DNA of 8,551 bases from Victivallaceae bacterium (GCA_028698975.1 JAQVVK010000091.1:1-8551), one strand, 5' to 3'; shown: positions 1-7,621, counted from the stretch's first letter. The notes: generated by a model not told the origin, from the letters alone. Numbers and translations: made by a program.

Positions 1-1525
1 CACCGCCAAGAGTCTGTTTGGCAAGGCGGTCAAGGCCACCGATATTCTGCTCGACCGCGAGCTGCCCCGGCTGCTCGACGGCAGTGCCAAATTCACCGCG
101 CAGGATGAATCGCAGGCCACCACGTTCCCGCGCCGCCGCCCCGCCGACGGCCAGATCGACTGGTCGAAAACGGCGTGCGAAGTCCGCAACCTTATCCGTG
201 CCGTCACGCTGCCCTATCCGGGCGCGTTCAGCTTCATCGGCGACCGCAAGTGTTTCTTCTGGTCGGCCGAGGTGGTGCCGGCTTCGCGTCAGGCCAAGCC
301 GGGCACCGTGCTTTCGTCCGCCCCGTTTACCATCGCCTGCGGCAAGGATGCGCTGCGCATCAAGACCGCCCAGCTCGAAAACGGTGTGTTCACCACCGGC
401 GACCAGCTGGCCTCAGATGCCCGCATTGTCACAAATATGAACTTCGGAGCCAATCCGAAACAAATCCGTGAAGCCGGTCGCCGCAAGTCGGTGCTGATCC
501 TCGGCGTCAACGGATTCATCGGCAGCCATATCAGCGAGCGTCTGCTCGACTCCGGCAAATATGACGTCTATGGCCTCGATTTGCGCAGCAACTATGTTTC
601 GCATCTGCTTGACCGGCCGGGATTCAACTTCCGCGAGGGCGATATTTCGATTCACCGCGAGTGGATCGAGTACCACATCCGCAAGTGCGACATCGTGCTG
701 CCGCTGGTGGCCATCGCCACCCCGATCGAATACACCCGCAATCCGTTGCGCGTCTTTGAACTTGACTTTGAAGAAAATCTTCGCATTGTGCGTTATTGCG
801 TCAAGTACAACAAGCGGATCATTTTTCCGTCCACCAGCGAAGTCTACGGCATGTGCCAGGACCCGCAGTTTGACGAAAACGAGTCCAAGCTCATCACCGG
901 CCCGATCCGCATGCAGCGTTGGATCTACTCGACCTGCAAGCAGTTGCTTGACCGCGTGATCTGGGCTTACGGAGCCAAAGGCCAGCTTGATTTCACGCTG
1001 TTCCGGCCGTTTAACTGGATCGGACCGCGTCTTGACAGCCTCACCAGTGCCCGTATCGGCAGTTCGCGCGCCATCACCCAGCTGATCCTCAATCTGGTGC
1101 AGGGTGCGCCGATCCAGCTGATCGACGGCGGCGAGCAGAAACGCTGCTTTGTGGACATCAAGGAGGGCGTCGAGGCTCTCTACCGTATTATTGACAACAA
1201 AGACGGCAAATGCACCGGCGCGATCGTCAACATCGGCAACCCGGACAACGAGGCGAGCATCAAACAGATGGCCGAAATGCTGGTCGAGAAGTTCGACAAG
1301 CACCCGCTGCGTTCGAAGTTCCCGCCATTCGCCGGCTACATCGTGGTCGAGTCGGGTGCTTTCTACGGCAAGGGCTATCAGGATGTGCAGCACCGCGTGC
1401 CGAGCATCAAGAACGCCAAGAAGTTGATCGACTGGGAGCCGTCGATCATGCTTGAGCAGTCGATCGAAACCACGCTTGACTTCTTCCTTCAGGAAGCGAT
1501 CAAATCGGGCGAGTTCAATAACTGA
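1..1525 (+). CDS. arnA: Bifunctional UDP-glucuronate decarboxylase / UDP-Ara4N formyltransferase, 5' partial
   Basis: ArnA makes the UDP-aminoarabinose precursor for lipid A in the cytoplasm. Its C-terminal domain oxidatively decarboxylates UDP-glucuronate to UDP-4-keto-pentose with NAD+. Its N-terminal domain formylates UDP-Ara4N using 10-formyl-tetrahydrofolate. The frame is open from base 2, giving 507 visible codons, so the gene starts upstream. E. coli ArnA is about 660 aa, so roughly the first 150 residues, with the formyltransferase catalytic Asn/His/Asp, lie outside. Visible residues 1 to about 150 match the end of the formyltransferase domain (for example LIRAV..PYPGAFSFIG). The dehydrogenase domain starts near fragment residue 163 with the NAD-binding motif GVNGFIG (168-174). 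It also has the block FPSTSEVYGMC carrying the catalytic Ser-Glu, the Y-x3-K pair in RWIYSTCKQ, and FRPFNW. The long match to enterobacterial ArnA, as I remember that sequence, makes the call secure. arnD starts 10 nt downstream. Confidence 0.96.
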   Translation, partial: TAKSLFGKAVKATDILLDRELPRLLDGSAKFTAQDESQATTFPRRRPADGQIDWSKTACEVRNLIRAVTLPYPGAFSFIGDRKCFFWSAEVVPASRQAKPGTVLSSAPFTIACGKDALRIKTAQLENGVFTTGDQLASDARIVTNMNFGANPKQIREAGRRKSVLILGVNGFIGSHISERLLDSGKYDVYGLDLRSNYVSHLLDRPGFNFREGDISIHREWIEYHIRKCDIVLPLVAIATPIEYTRNPLRVFELDFEENLRIVRYCVKYNKRIIFPSTSEVYGMCQDPQFDENESKLITGPIRMQRWIYSTCKQLLDRVIWAYGAKGQLDFTLFRPFNWIGPRLDSLTSARIGSSRAITQLILNLVQGAPIQLIDGGEQKRCFVDIKEGVEALYRIIDNKDGKCTGAIVNIGNPDNEASIKQMAEMLVEKFDKHPLRSKFPPFAGYIVVESGAFYGKGYQDVQHRVPSIKNAKKLIDWEPSIMLEQSIETTLDFFLQEAIKSGEFNN

Positions 1526-1535
1526 GCCTGATGAA

Positions 1536-2447
1536 ATGAGTGGTATTATCGCCCTGCGCATCGACGTGGACACACTCCGCGGAACGTCTCACGGAGTGCC
1601 GGAGTTGTGCAGGATATTCAAAAAACACGACGTTTGCGGCACCTTCTATTTTTCAGTCGGGCCGGACAATATGGGGCGGCATCTTTGGCGGATGCTCCGC
1701 CCCTCGTTTGCATGGAAGATGATGCGTACCAACGCCGCCGGGCTTTACGGCCCGGAGATCGTGCTTATGGGCACGGCGTGGCCGGGCATCAACATCGGCA
1801 AACATAATGTCGGGGTTATCCGCGAGACGATGAATGCCGGTCATGAGATCGGTTTTCACGCGTGGGATCACCACAAGTCGCAGGCCAATCTTATGACGAT
1901 GAGCGAGAAGAACATGCGGCGCGAATTCGAGCGCGGTCTGGGCTTTCTCCGGTCGGTCGCCGGCGGGGAGATCGCTTCCAGCGCGTCCCCCGGTTGGCGT
2001 ACCAACGACCGGCTGCTCGAAGTCAAAGCGGAATTTCCGTTTGTCTACAACAGCGACTGCCGGGGCGAAACGCCGTTTTATCCGGTGGTCAAGGGTAAAA
2101 AACTTGCCCAGCTTCAGATACCGGTGACGCTTCCCACCTATGATGAAATGCTCGGGCGCGACGGCGTCACCGACGCCAACTATAACGACCGGCAGATCGC
2201 GCTCTTGACGCAATCGCACCCCAATGTGCTGACGGTTCACGCCGAGGCCGAGGGGGGGCGGTGCGCCGCGATGTTCGACGAATATCTTACGCGGGTTTTG
2301 GCCGCCGGCTGGCGCGTTGTAACGCTTGGAGAGCTGGCCGCCGAGGTGCGCGACACCGCTCCGGCCGGATATATGCAGCTTGACGATTTCCCCGGGCGCG
2401 AGGGGCAGCTTGCTGTTCAGAAACAGAGTCCAACACAACAAGGTTAA
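1536..2447 (+). CDS. arnD: 4-deoxy-4-formamido-L-arabinose-phosphoundecaprenol deformylase
   Basis: ArnD removes the formyl group from undecaprenyl-phosphate-Ara4FN at the inner membrane, giving the Ara4N donor used to modify lipid A. The 303-aa protein is close to the E. coli length (296 aa) and belongs to the polysaccharide deacetylase (NodB-like) superfamily. The visible motifs are RIDVDT (residues 8-13, Asp metal/catalytic motif), FSVGPDNMGRHLWR (39-52), GTAWPG, HAWDHH (108-113, metal-binding histidines), SPGWR, YNSDCRG (171-177), QIPVTLPT and TVHAE (His235). The start at 1536 is chosen because the conserved protein begins just before RIDVDT. An in-frame ATG at 1452 would add 28 residues lying inside the arnA end. 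No clear Shine-Dalgarno is seen, so translation probably couples to arnA 10 nt upstream. The usual downstream arnT/arnE/arnF genes are absent; a redox gene follows after 5 nt. Confidence 0.96.
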   Translation: MSGIIALRIDVDTLRGTSHGVPELCRIFKKHDVCGTFYFSVGPDNMGRHLWRMLRPSFAWKMMRTNAAGLYGPEIVLMGTAWPGINIGKHNVGVIRETMNAGHEIGFHAWDHHKSQANLMTMSEKNMRREFERGLGFLRSVAGGEIASSASPGWRTNDRLLEVKAEFPFVYNSDCRGETPFYPVVKGKKLAQLQIPVTLPTYDEMLGRDGVTDANYNDRQIALLTQSHPNVLTVHAEAEGGRCAAMFDEYLTRVLAAGWRVVTLGELAAEVRDTAPAGYMQLDDFPGREGQLAVQKQSPTQQG

Positions 2448-2450
2448 GGA
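2440..2450 (+). promoter_or_regulatory. Ribosome binding site for the NuoE-like gene
   Basis: AAGG at 2440-2443 and AAGGA at 2446-2450 precede the ATG at 2453 and overlap the arnD stop codon (2445-2447). The first lies 9 nt and the second 2 nt from the start. The more distant copy has the more usual spacing. No promoter is visible in the 5-nt intergenic gap. Confidence 0.55.
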
Positions 2451-2452
2451 TA

Positions 2453-2905
2453 ATGGAAAAAAAGTACGGTTTTCTGGAAAAGATCGACCGTGAGCCGAGC
2501 AACCTCATCAAGGGGCTTCAGGCGGTTCAGGGGGTCGAGGGCTTCGTCTCCGACGAAAGCATCAAGGCGGTATCCGAGTATTTCGGCATACCGGAGGTGG
2601 AGATCGAGGGCGTGCTGAGTTTTTATGCTCAGTTCAAACGGGTCAAGCCGGGCAAGTACAAGGTTTCTCTTTGCGACGGCACCGCCTGCCACATCAAAGG
2701 ATCGACGCTGGTTCACAACTGGGTCTGCGGCGAACTGGGGATCAAGGACGGCGAGACCGACAAAGACGGTAATTTCTCGCTGGAAACCGTCGCCTGTCTG
2801 GGCTGCTGCAGTCTGGCCCCGGTCATGAGCGTCAATGGTCGCGTCTATGCCAAGCTGGATCGCAAGACCACTACCAAAATCCTCAAGGAGTACGCTTCGA
2901 AATGA
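2453..2905 (+). CDS. stnA: NuoE/HydC-like [2Fe-2S] thioredoxin-fold subunit of a bifurcating NAD(P) oxidoreductase
   Basis: This small electron-transfer subunit (150 aa) partners with the NuoF-like subunit encoded next. The N-terminal half (about residues 10-65) is the helical region typical of NuoE, including the GVLSFYAQF-type segment. The C-terminal thioredoxin-like half carries the four [2Fe-2S] ligands in the classic spacing, C74-x4-C79 (CDGTAC, in the context LCDGTACHIKG) and C115-x3-C119 (CLGCC). Two further cysteines (92, 118) are probably not ligands. The length matches NuoE, HydC and HndA proteins. With its neighbours it best fits the small subunit of a Sporomusa-type (Stn) transhydrogenase; alternative labels are hydC or nuoE. 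It is not proton-pumping complex I, because no membrane subunits follow. The symbol rests on operon architecture, so subunit lettering is less certain than the family. Its stop overlaps the next start (ATGA). Confidence 0.88.
   Translation: MEKKYGFLEKIDREPSNLIKGLQAVQGVEGFVSDESIKAVSEYFGIPEVEIEGVLSFYAQFKRVKPGKYKVSLCDGTACHIKGSTLVHNWVCGELGIKDGETDKDGNFSLETVACLGCCSLAPVMSVNGRVYAKLDRKTTTKILKEYASK
2885..2890 (+). promoter_or_regulatory. Ribosome binding site for the NuoF-like gene
   Basis: AAGGAG lies inside the end of the upstream gene, 11 nt before the ATG at 2902. The ATGA overlap (2902-2905) suggests translational coupling, which fits two subunits needed in fixed stoichiometry. Confidence 0.6.
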
Positions 2906-4620
2906 GTACTAACGCCGCCATAAAAATGTTCAGAGTCGGCATGGCCAGCTGCGGTATCGCGGCCGGAGCCGAGCCGGTGATGCAGAAACTCGTGGAGCAG
3001 GCGGGATCGGTTCCGGTCGAACCCACCGGCTGCCTCGGTCACTGCTATGCCGAGCCGCTGGTCGAAGCGGTGCTTAACGACGGATCGTCGGTCTTTTACG
3101 GAAATGTAAAGGAAGACGACGCGTCGATCGCCAATATTCTCGCGCTGGGCGAAAAGGGGCGTTTTGTCATCCCCGCGGTGCGCAAGGCCAAAGAACTGGT
3201 CAAAGTGCTCGCGCTTGCCGGACGCATCAACCCCACCCGTTTTGAAGATTATGTGGCCAACGGCGGATACGCCGGGCTGAAGCGCGCACTGGCGATGGCC
3301 CCCGACGCGGTGGTCAACGAGGTGAAACTTTCCGGACTTCGCGGTCGCGGCGGCGGCGGTTTCCCGACCGGCAACAAGTGGAGTTTCCTTGCGGCGAAAA
3401 AAGCCGATCAGAAGATACTCATCTGCAACGCCGACGAGGGCGACCCGGGCGCGTTTATGGATCGTTCGCTCATGGAGAGCGCGCCTCATCAGGTGCTTGA
3501 GGGCATGTTGATCGGCGCGTATGCCACCGGAGCGACCAAGCTCTTCATCTATTGCCGCGCCGAGTATCCGATGGCGATCAAGCATCTCAACATCGCCATC
3601 AAGCAGATCTATGACCACAAACTCAATGTGGTCAACGGCCGCGAGCTTGAGATCATCATCAAAGAGGGCGCGGGCGCATTTGTCTGCGGTGAAGAAACCG
3701 CGCTCATCGCCTCGCTCGAGGGGCAGCGCGGCACGCCGCGTTTCCGGCCGCCTTTCCCGACCGACAAGGGTTGGATGGGCTATCCGAGCATGATCAACAA
3801 CGTGGAGACTTACGGCAATATTCCGCTGATCCTGCGTGACGGCGGAGCCGAGTTCGCCAAGGTGGGAACCGAGGGCAGCAAAGGCACCAAGATTTTTGCG
3901 CTGGCCGGCGACCTCAAGTTCCCCGGCCTGGTCGAAGTGCCGATGGGTATTACGCTGCGCGAGATCGTCTTTGAGATCGGCGGAGCCGACCCCGAAAAGG
4001 TCAAGGCGGTGCAGACCGGCGGACCTTCCGGCGGATGTATTCCGGTCGAATTGTTTGATACTCCGGTCGATTACGATTCACTGCGTTCTCTCGGCGCGAT
4101 CATGGGGTCGGGCGGACTTATCGTGATCGGCAAGGATCGCTGCATGGTCGAAACGGCCCGTTATTTCCTGAACTTCACTCACCGTGAAAGCTGCGGCAAG
4201 TGCACTTTCTGCCGCGTCGGCACCACCCGTATGTTTGAGACGCTCGAACGCATCGTGGCCGGCAACGGCACGATGGAGGATCTGGATTTTCTGGCCGACA
4301 TCGGCCCCAAGATCAAGGCCGGTTCGCTCTGCGGACTTGGTCAGACCGCGCCGAACCCGGTGCTGGCGACGCTCCGCTATTACCGTCACGAATACGAAGC
4401 CCACGTCAAGGATCATTACTGCGAGGCGATGCAGTGCAACTCGATGGTCAAGCTTTCGCTCGACCAGAGCAAATGCGTCAAATGCCGCCTCTGCATAAAG
4501 ACTTGCCCGGTCGGAGCCATTTCCGACGACTTCGTTATCGACAACACCAAGTGCACCCGTTGCAACAGCTGTCTGAGCAGCTGCCCGAAAAAAGCGATCA
4601 CACGGGTCAAAAAAGGTTGA
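2902..4620 (+). CDS. stnB: NuoF/HydB-like NADH-binding FMN and iron-sulfur subunit
   Basis: The 572-aa protein is the NADH-reactive flavin subunit and probable bifurcation site. In order it shows an N-terminal thioredoxin-like [2Fe-2S] domain with C17, C44 and C48; the NuoF core with the FMN/NADH loop GRGGGGFPTG (148-157), NADEGDPGAF (176-185) and GAGAFVCGEETAL (from about 257); the [4Fe-4S] motif C431-x2-C434-x2-C437 with C477; and a C-terminal 2[4Fe-4S] ferredoxin domain with C525/C528/C531/C535 and C551/C554/C557/C561. Complex I NuoF lacks both the N-terminal [2Fe-2S] domain and the C-terminal ferredoxin. This arrangement is that of HydB/HndC from bifurcating hydrogenases and of Stn-type enzymes. 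The first cluster motif is CGIAAG, with only one cysteine where HydB often has C-x4-C. Met9 (2926) is a possible alternative start, but the ATGA overlap favours 2902. Confidence 0.93.
   Translation: MSTNAAIKMFRVGMASCGIAAGAEPVMQKLVEQAGSVPVEPTGCLGHCYAEPLVEAVLNDGSSVFYGNVKEDDASIANILALGEKGRFVIPAVRKAKELVKVLALAGRINPTRFEDYVANGGYAGLKRALAMAPDAVVNEVKLSGLRGRGGGGFPTGNKWSFLAAKKADQKILICNADEGDPGAFMDRSLMESAPHQVLEGMLIGAYATGATKLFIYCRAEYPMAIKHLNIAIKQIYDHKLNVVNGRELEIIIKEGAGAFVCGEETALIASLEGQRGTPRFRPPFPTDKGWMGYPSMINNVETYGNIPLILRDGGAEFAKVGTEGSKGTKIFALAGDLKFPGLVEVPMGITLREIVFEIGGADPEKVKAVQTGGPSGGCIPVELFDTPVDYDSLRSLGAIMGSGGLIVIGKDRCMVETARYFLNFTHRESCGKCTFCRVGTTRMFETLERIVAGNGTMEDLDFLADIGPKIKAGSLCGLGQTAPNPVLATLRYYRHEYEAHVKDHYCEAMQCNSMVKLSLDQSKCVKCRLCIKTCPVGAISDDFVIDNTKCTRCNSCLSSCPKKAITRVKKG
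4613..4616 (+). promoter_or_regulatory. Weak ribosome binding site for the NfnB-like fusion gene
   Basis: AAGG lies 9 nt before the ATG at 4626, inside the last codons of the preceding gene. It supports 4626 rather than the in-frame ATG at 4434, which falls deep within the upstream ferredoxin domain. Confidence 0.45.
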
Positions 4621-4625
4621 GCATC

Positions 4626-6653
4626 ATGAGCATTGAATTCAAACTCGACGGCAAGACCGTCAAAGCGGAGCCGGGGCAGACCATTTTGGAAGTGGCCACC
4701 GCCAATGGCATCCGGATTCCCACGCTGTGCCGCGAACAGCGCATCTCCAAGACCACCAGTTGTTTTGTCTGCGTGGTCAAAGATGTCAAACGCAACAAGT
4801 TCATGCCCTCCTGCGCCTCGTGCCCGGCCGAAGGCATGGAGATCGAAGCCAGCAGCCCCGAAGTGCTGGATATGCGCCGCACCGCGCTCAATCTCCTGTT
4901 GAGCGAGCACACCGGCGACTGCGAAGCCCCGTGCACGCTCGCGTGCCCGGCTCACGCCAATGTCGAGGAATATGTGCGCGCCGGCCGCGAGGGAGATTTC
5001 CTCAAGAGCCTTCAGATCATCAAGGAGCGTATTCCGCTGCCGATGACCATCGGGCGGGTCTGTCCCCGGTTCTGCGAAAAGGACTGCCGCCGCAATGTTT
5101 ACGGCAAGCCGGTGGCGATCAACGAATTCAAGCGTTTGGCCGCCGATCTGTATTATGACTCGTATATGGAGGAGCTTCCTCCTGAAACCGGCAAGCGCGT
5201 CGCGGTGGTAGGCGGCGGCCCGGCCGGTCTTTCGGCTGCTTATTATCTGCGTCGCAACGGTGTTGCGGCGACGGTGTTTGAAGCCATGCCCAAGGCTGGC
5301 GGCATGACCCGTTACGGTATTCCCGAATACCGTCTGCCCAAAGCGACGCTCGACCGCGAATTGGCTCACTTTGAAAAAATGGGCGTCAAGTTCGAGTATG
5401 GCCGCACGCTGGGAAAGAATCTCGATCTGGCCGAACTTAAATCCAAGTTCGACGCGGTGGTCGTGGCCATCGGCTGCTGGAAAGCCTCCGGCATGCGCTG
5501 CGAGGGCGAGGAATTGGTCACGCAGGGCATTGATTTCCTGCGCGGCGTGATCGAAAACGACTGCAAGGCGGCCAATCCGGGTAAGACGGTGGTGGTCGGC
5601 GGCGGCAACACCGCCATGGACTGCGTGCGCACCGCGGTGCGGCTGGGCAGCCCGGATGTGAATTGCTTCTACCGCCGTACCGAGGCGGAAATGCCGGCTG
5701 AAAAGCTCGAAATAGTCGAAGCCCGCGAAGAAGGCGTACAGTTTCATTTCCTGCTTGCCCCGGTCAAGGTGGAAAAGCAGGGCGACAAGCTGGTCATGAC
5801 CTGCCGTAAGATGCAGTTGGGCGAACCCGACGCCTCCGGCCGTCGCAAGCCGGTCGAGATACCCGGCAGCGACTTCACGGTCGAAGCCGACACCATTATC
5901 GCCGCCATCGGCCAGTCGGCCAAGGTGCCCGAGGGGGTGCCGACTACCCGTTTCCGTACGGTGGAAACGGTGGCCGACACGCAGAAGATCGCGGACAATG
6001 TTTACGCCGCCGGAGATTGCGTTTCCGGCGCAGCCACGGTGGTCGAGGGGGTTGCCTCCGGTCGCAAGGCCGCGCTTGAGATTGTCGGCGCGTTGACCGG
6101 CAACCCCATGCCGGTCGAGCACACCGTGTTTGTTTCGCGCGGCAAGTGGCAGGAGCTTTCCAAAGACAAGCTGGTATTTCTGCGCGACAATGTTTCCGAA
6201 GCCGATCGTGCGGTGCTTGACACCCTGCCGGCCGGGGAGCGCAAGAACTCTTTCCTTGAGACCACTTCGACCATGTCGAAAGAAAAGGTGATGAAAGAGG
6301 GCGAGCGTTGCATCGAGTGCAGTTGCACCGACAAACACGACTGCAAGCTGCGCGAGCACGGCGAGTGCTATCACTGCGATCCGCTTAAGATCAAAGGCGA
6401 ACGGCTGCCGGTGAGTTATGACACCCGCCATCCGCTGATTATTCAGGATCGCGGCAAGTGCATCAAATGCACCACTTGCGTCAAGATTTGCAAGGAAGTG
6501 GTCAACAAGAGCTTGCTCAGCCCCAAGAAGCGCGGCTTCTATACCTTTATCGGTACGGCGTTTGAGCAGGGGTTCCCGGCCAGTTGCTCCGAGTGCGGCG
6601 AGTGCATCAACGCTTGCCCGGTCGGTGCGCTTGACTGGCGGCACAAAGAGTAG
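4626..6653 (+). CDS. stnC: NuoG-type [2Fe-2S] / NfnB-GltD-like flavoprotein / [4Fe-4S] fusion, Stn-type transhydrogenase subunit
   Basis: The 675-aa subunit is the predicted NADP(H)-side flavoprotein. Residues 1-90 form a plant/NuoG-type [2Fe-2S] domain with C35-x10-C46-x2-C49-x13-C63. At 90-108 the NuoG-like LLLSEH segment runs into C99-x3-C103-x3-C107, and with C146-x3-C150-x3-C154 this makes the two-cluster head of GltD/NfnB proteins. Residues about 188-545 are the flavoprotein: FAD motif GGGPAG (196-201), the GGMTRYGIPEYRLPK signature, a second dinucleotide motif GGGNTA (325-330), and a closing AAGDCVSGAATVVEG segment typical of the family. Then come a cysteine cluster (562-584) and a NuoG/HydA-like ferredoxin end with C612/C615/C618/C622 and C654/C657/C660/C664. 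The known family of this type, Stn from Sporomusa, oxidises NADH and reduced ferredoxin to reduce NADP+, reversibly. It could instead reduce another acceptor. A terminator follows. Confidence 0.9.
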   Translation: MSIEFKLDGKTVKAEPGQTILEVATANGIRIPTLCREQRISKTTSCFVCVVKDVKRNKFMPSCASCPAEGMEIEASSPEVLDMRRTALNLLLSEHTGDCEAPCTLACPAHANVEEYVRAGREGDFLKSLQIIKERIPLPMTIGRVCPRFCEKDCRRNVYGKPVAINEFKRLAADLYYDSYMEELPPETGKRVAVVGGGPAGLSAAYYLRRNGVAATVFEAMPKAGGMTRYGIPEYRLPKATLDRELAHFEKMGVKFEYGRTLGKNLDLAELKSKFDAVVVAIGCWKASGMRCEGEELVTQGIDFLRGVIENDCKAANPGKTVVVGGGNTAMDCVRTAVRLGSPDVNCFYRRTEAEMPAEKLEIVEAREEGVQFHFLLAPVKVEKQGDKLVMTCRKMQLGEPDASGRRKPVEIPGSDFTVEADTIIAAIGQSAKVPEGVPTTRFRTVETVADTQKIADNVYAAGDCVSGAATVVEGVASGRKAALEIVGALTGNPMPVEHTVFVSRGKWQELSKDKLVFLRDNVSEADRAVLDTLPAGERKNSFLETTSTMSKEKVMKEGERCIECSCTDKHDCKLREHGECYHCDPLKIKGERLPVSYDTRHPLIIQDRGKCIKCTTCVKICKEVVNKSLLSPKKRGFYTFIGTAFEQGFPASCSECGECINACPVGALDWRHKE

Positions 6654-6665
6654 CGATTATGCACC

Positions 6666-6698
6666 AAACGGCACCGGTTTTCCGGTGCCGTTTTTTTT
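6666..6698 (+). terminator. Rho-independent terminator of the arn-redox operon
   Basis: A perfect 12-bp stem, AAACGGCACCGG pairing with CCGGTGCCGTTT around a TTTT loop, is followed by an uninterrupted run of T (6691-6698). It begins 13 nt after the stop codon of the fusion gene. On the minus strand only three Ts follow the stem, so it would be a weaker terminator for the convergent gene. Confidence 0.93.
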
Positions 6699-6707
6699 GT
6701 TTATCGA

Positions 6708-7619
6708 TCAGTGCCTGATAATATCGCAAAAAGGTTTGGGCGGACGACGATTGTCCGGCTCGAAGTCCGGCATTTTCCAGCGCGAATCATAGCATGAGGT
6801 CGGGTTCGGCCCGAACATCGCACCGCAGGAAAGATAGCGGATAAGCTCGACTTCAACGGTTTGGCCGCATAGCTCCCGGGGCAGATTCCACGAGAACGGC
6901 GCCCCAAGGCGGCGACCGAGTTCATGCCCGTCCAATTTCAGGGAGCAGCCGATACCGTCGGAGTCAACGCACAAACGCAACGCATCGCATGGTATTTCAA
7001 CCATTGCGCGCTGCACGATTTTTCCGACGTATCCGCTCAGACCGACCCCGTCTTTTTGGTAGATGGCAAGTTCGTTGCCGGAGTGCGCAAATGAGCCGCA
7101 CAAAAATGCCAGCGGCAGGTACGGGCAGTCGGCCGGGCCGCCCGCACTCAAGGTCAACTCATGCAATCCGGCGTCGAGAGAAAATTCTTTGGTCTGAAGA
7201 TATTCCTCGTAAAACCCCTGCGGCAGTACGGAGCATGGCTCCCCGGCGGAAATCGGCTTCCCGTCGAGCCGGATTTCCGGAGCCGCGCCCGCGTTGCGCA
7301 AAGCCAGCACCAGCCCGGAGAGCGGTTCTTTGAGCGTGAAAGAAAAACGCCCGTTTGGGTCAAAAAGAGCCCGGAGTGTATTCGAGCGGTCGATCTCGAC
7401 CGTCCAGCCGGGGAAACGCGCCACCCCCTCGGCCGGAAGTTCAAACGGTGTGCGCATACCGTTGCGTTGCAGCCAAAGGGAGCGGGTCGTGCCGGAAAAG
7501 TCGAGCACAACGACTTCGCGATTGCGGAAGCAGCGCACAAAAACGTTTTCGGCCGGTAAAAAAGATCGACCCGCGTCAGGAGAAGGTTCGGTAGCCGCAC
7601 ACGGTTGTTCTGGTTTCAT
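6708..7619 (-). CDS. Putative C-terminal part of a glycosidase-like protein (beta-sandwich and sugar-binding-like jelly roll), probably 5'-truncated
   Basis: The function is not established. From the ATG at 7619 the protein is 303 aa. Residues about 20-70 contain LPAENVFVRCFRNREVVVLDFSG, a pattern I associate with the small beta-sandwich that follows the catalytic barrel in many glycoside-hydrolase-like proteins. Residues about 160-270 look like a galactose-binding-type jelly roll as in GH2 proteins, with SGYVGKIVQRAMVEIP, a KLDGHELGRRLG turn and a closing CGAMFG strand. No catalytic barrel, signal peptide or membrane helix is visible. An in-frame ATG at 7694 would add 25 residues (QKTPYYSKGRLILF...) that do not look like part of the domain. 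Neither start has a Shine-Dalgarno sequence. The abrupt N-terminus suggests loss of the 5' part. It is convergent with the redox operon. It could also be a stand-alone carbohydrate-binding protein. Confidence 0.6.
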   Translation of the reverse strand: MKPEQPCAATEPSPDAGRSFLPAENVFVRCFRNREVVVLDFSGTTRSLWLQRNGMRTPFELPAEGVARFPGWTVEIDRSNTLRALFDPNGRFSFTLKEPLSGLVLALRNAGAAPEIRLDGKPISAGEPCSVLPQGFYEEYLQTKEFSLDAGLHELTLSAGGPADCPYLPLAFLCGSFAHSGNELAIYQKDGVGLSGYVGKIVQRAMVEIPCDALRLCVDSDGIGCSLKLDGHELGRRLGAPFSWNLPRELCGQTVEVELIRYLSCGAMFGPNPTSCYDSRWKMPDFEPDNRRPPKPFCDIIRH

Positions 7620-7621
7620 AC

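Noticed and set aside
1452..1535. Upstream ATG that would lengthen ArnD by 28 residues
   Set aside because: The added residues are an off-frame reading of the arnA end, and known ArnD proteins start just before the RIDVDT motif.
413..1573. 386-codon open frame on the minus strand across arnA
   Set aside because: It is antisense to a clear ArnA, contains no recognisable motif, and its composition (many D, R, H, A, V) is typical of an antisense shadow of GC-rich codons.
1653..2441. 262-codon minus-strand frame across arnD
   Set aside because: It is antisense to a clear ArnD with all catalytic motifs and has no domain of its own.
4416..6644. 742-codon open frame on the minus strand opposite the flavoprotein fusion
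   Set aside because: It mirrors the third-position GC bias of the real gene on the plus strand. It shows no known domain, and the plus-strand frame carries all cofactor motifs.
2453..6653. FeFe-hydrogenase or complex I operon
   Set aside because: No H-cluster motifs and no membrane or quinone-module subunits are present; the third subunit is an NfnB/GltD-like flavoprotein instead.
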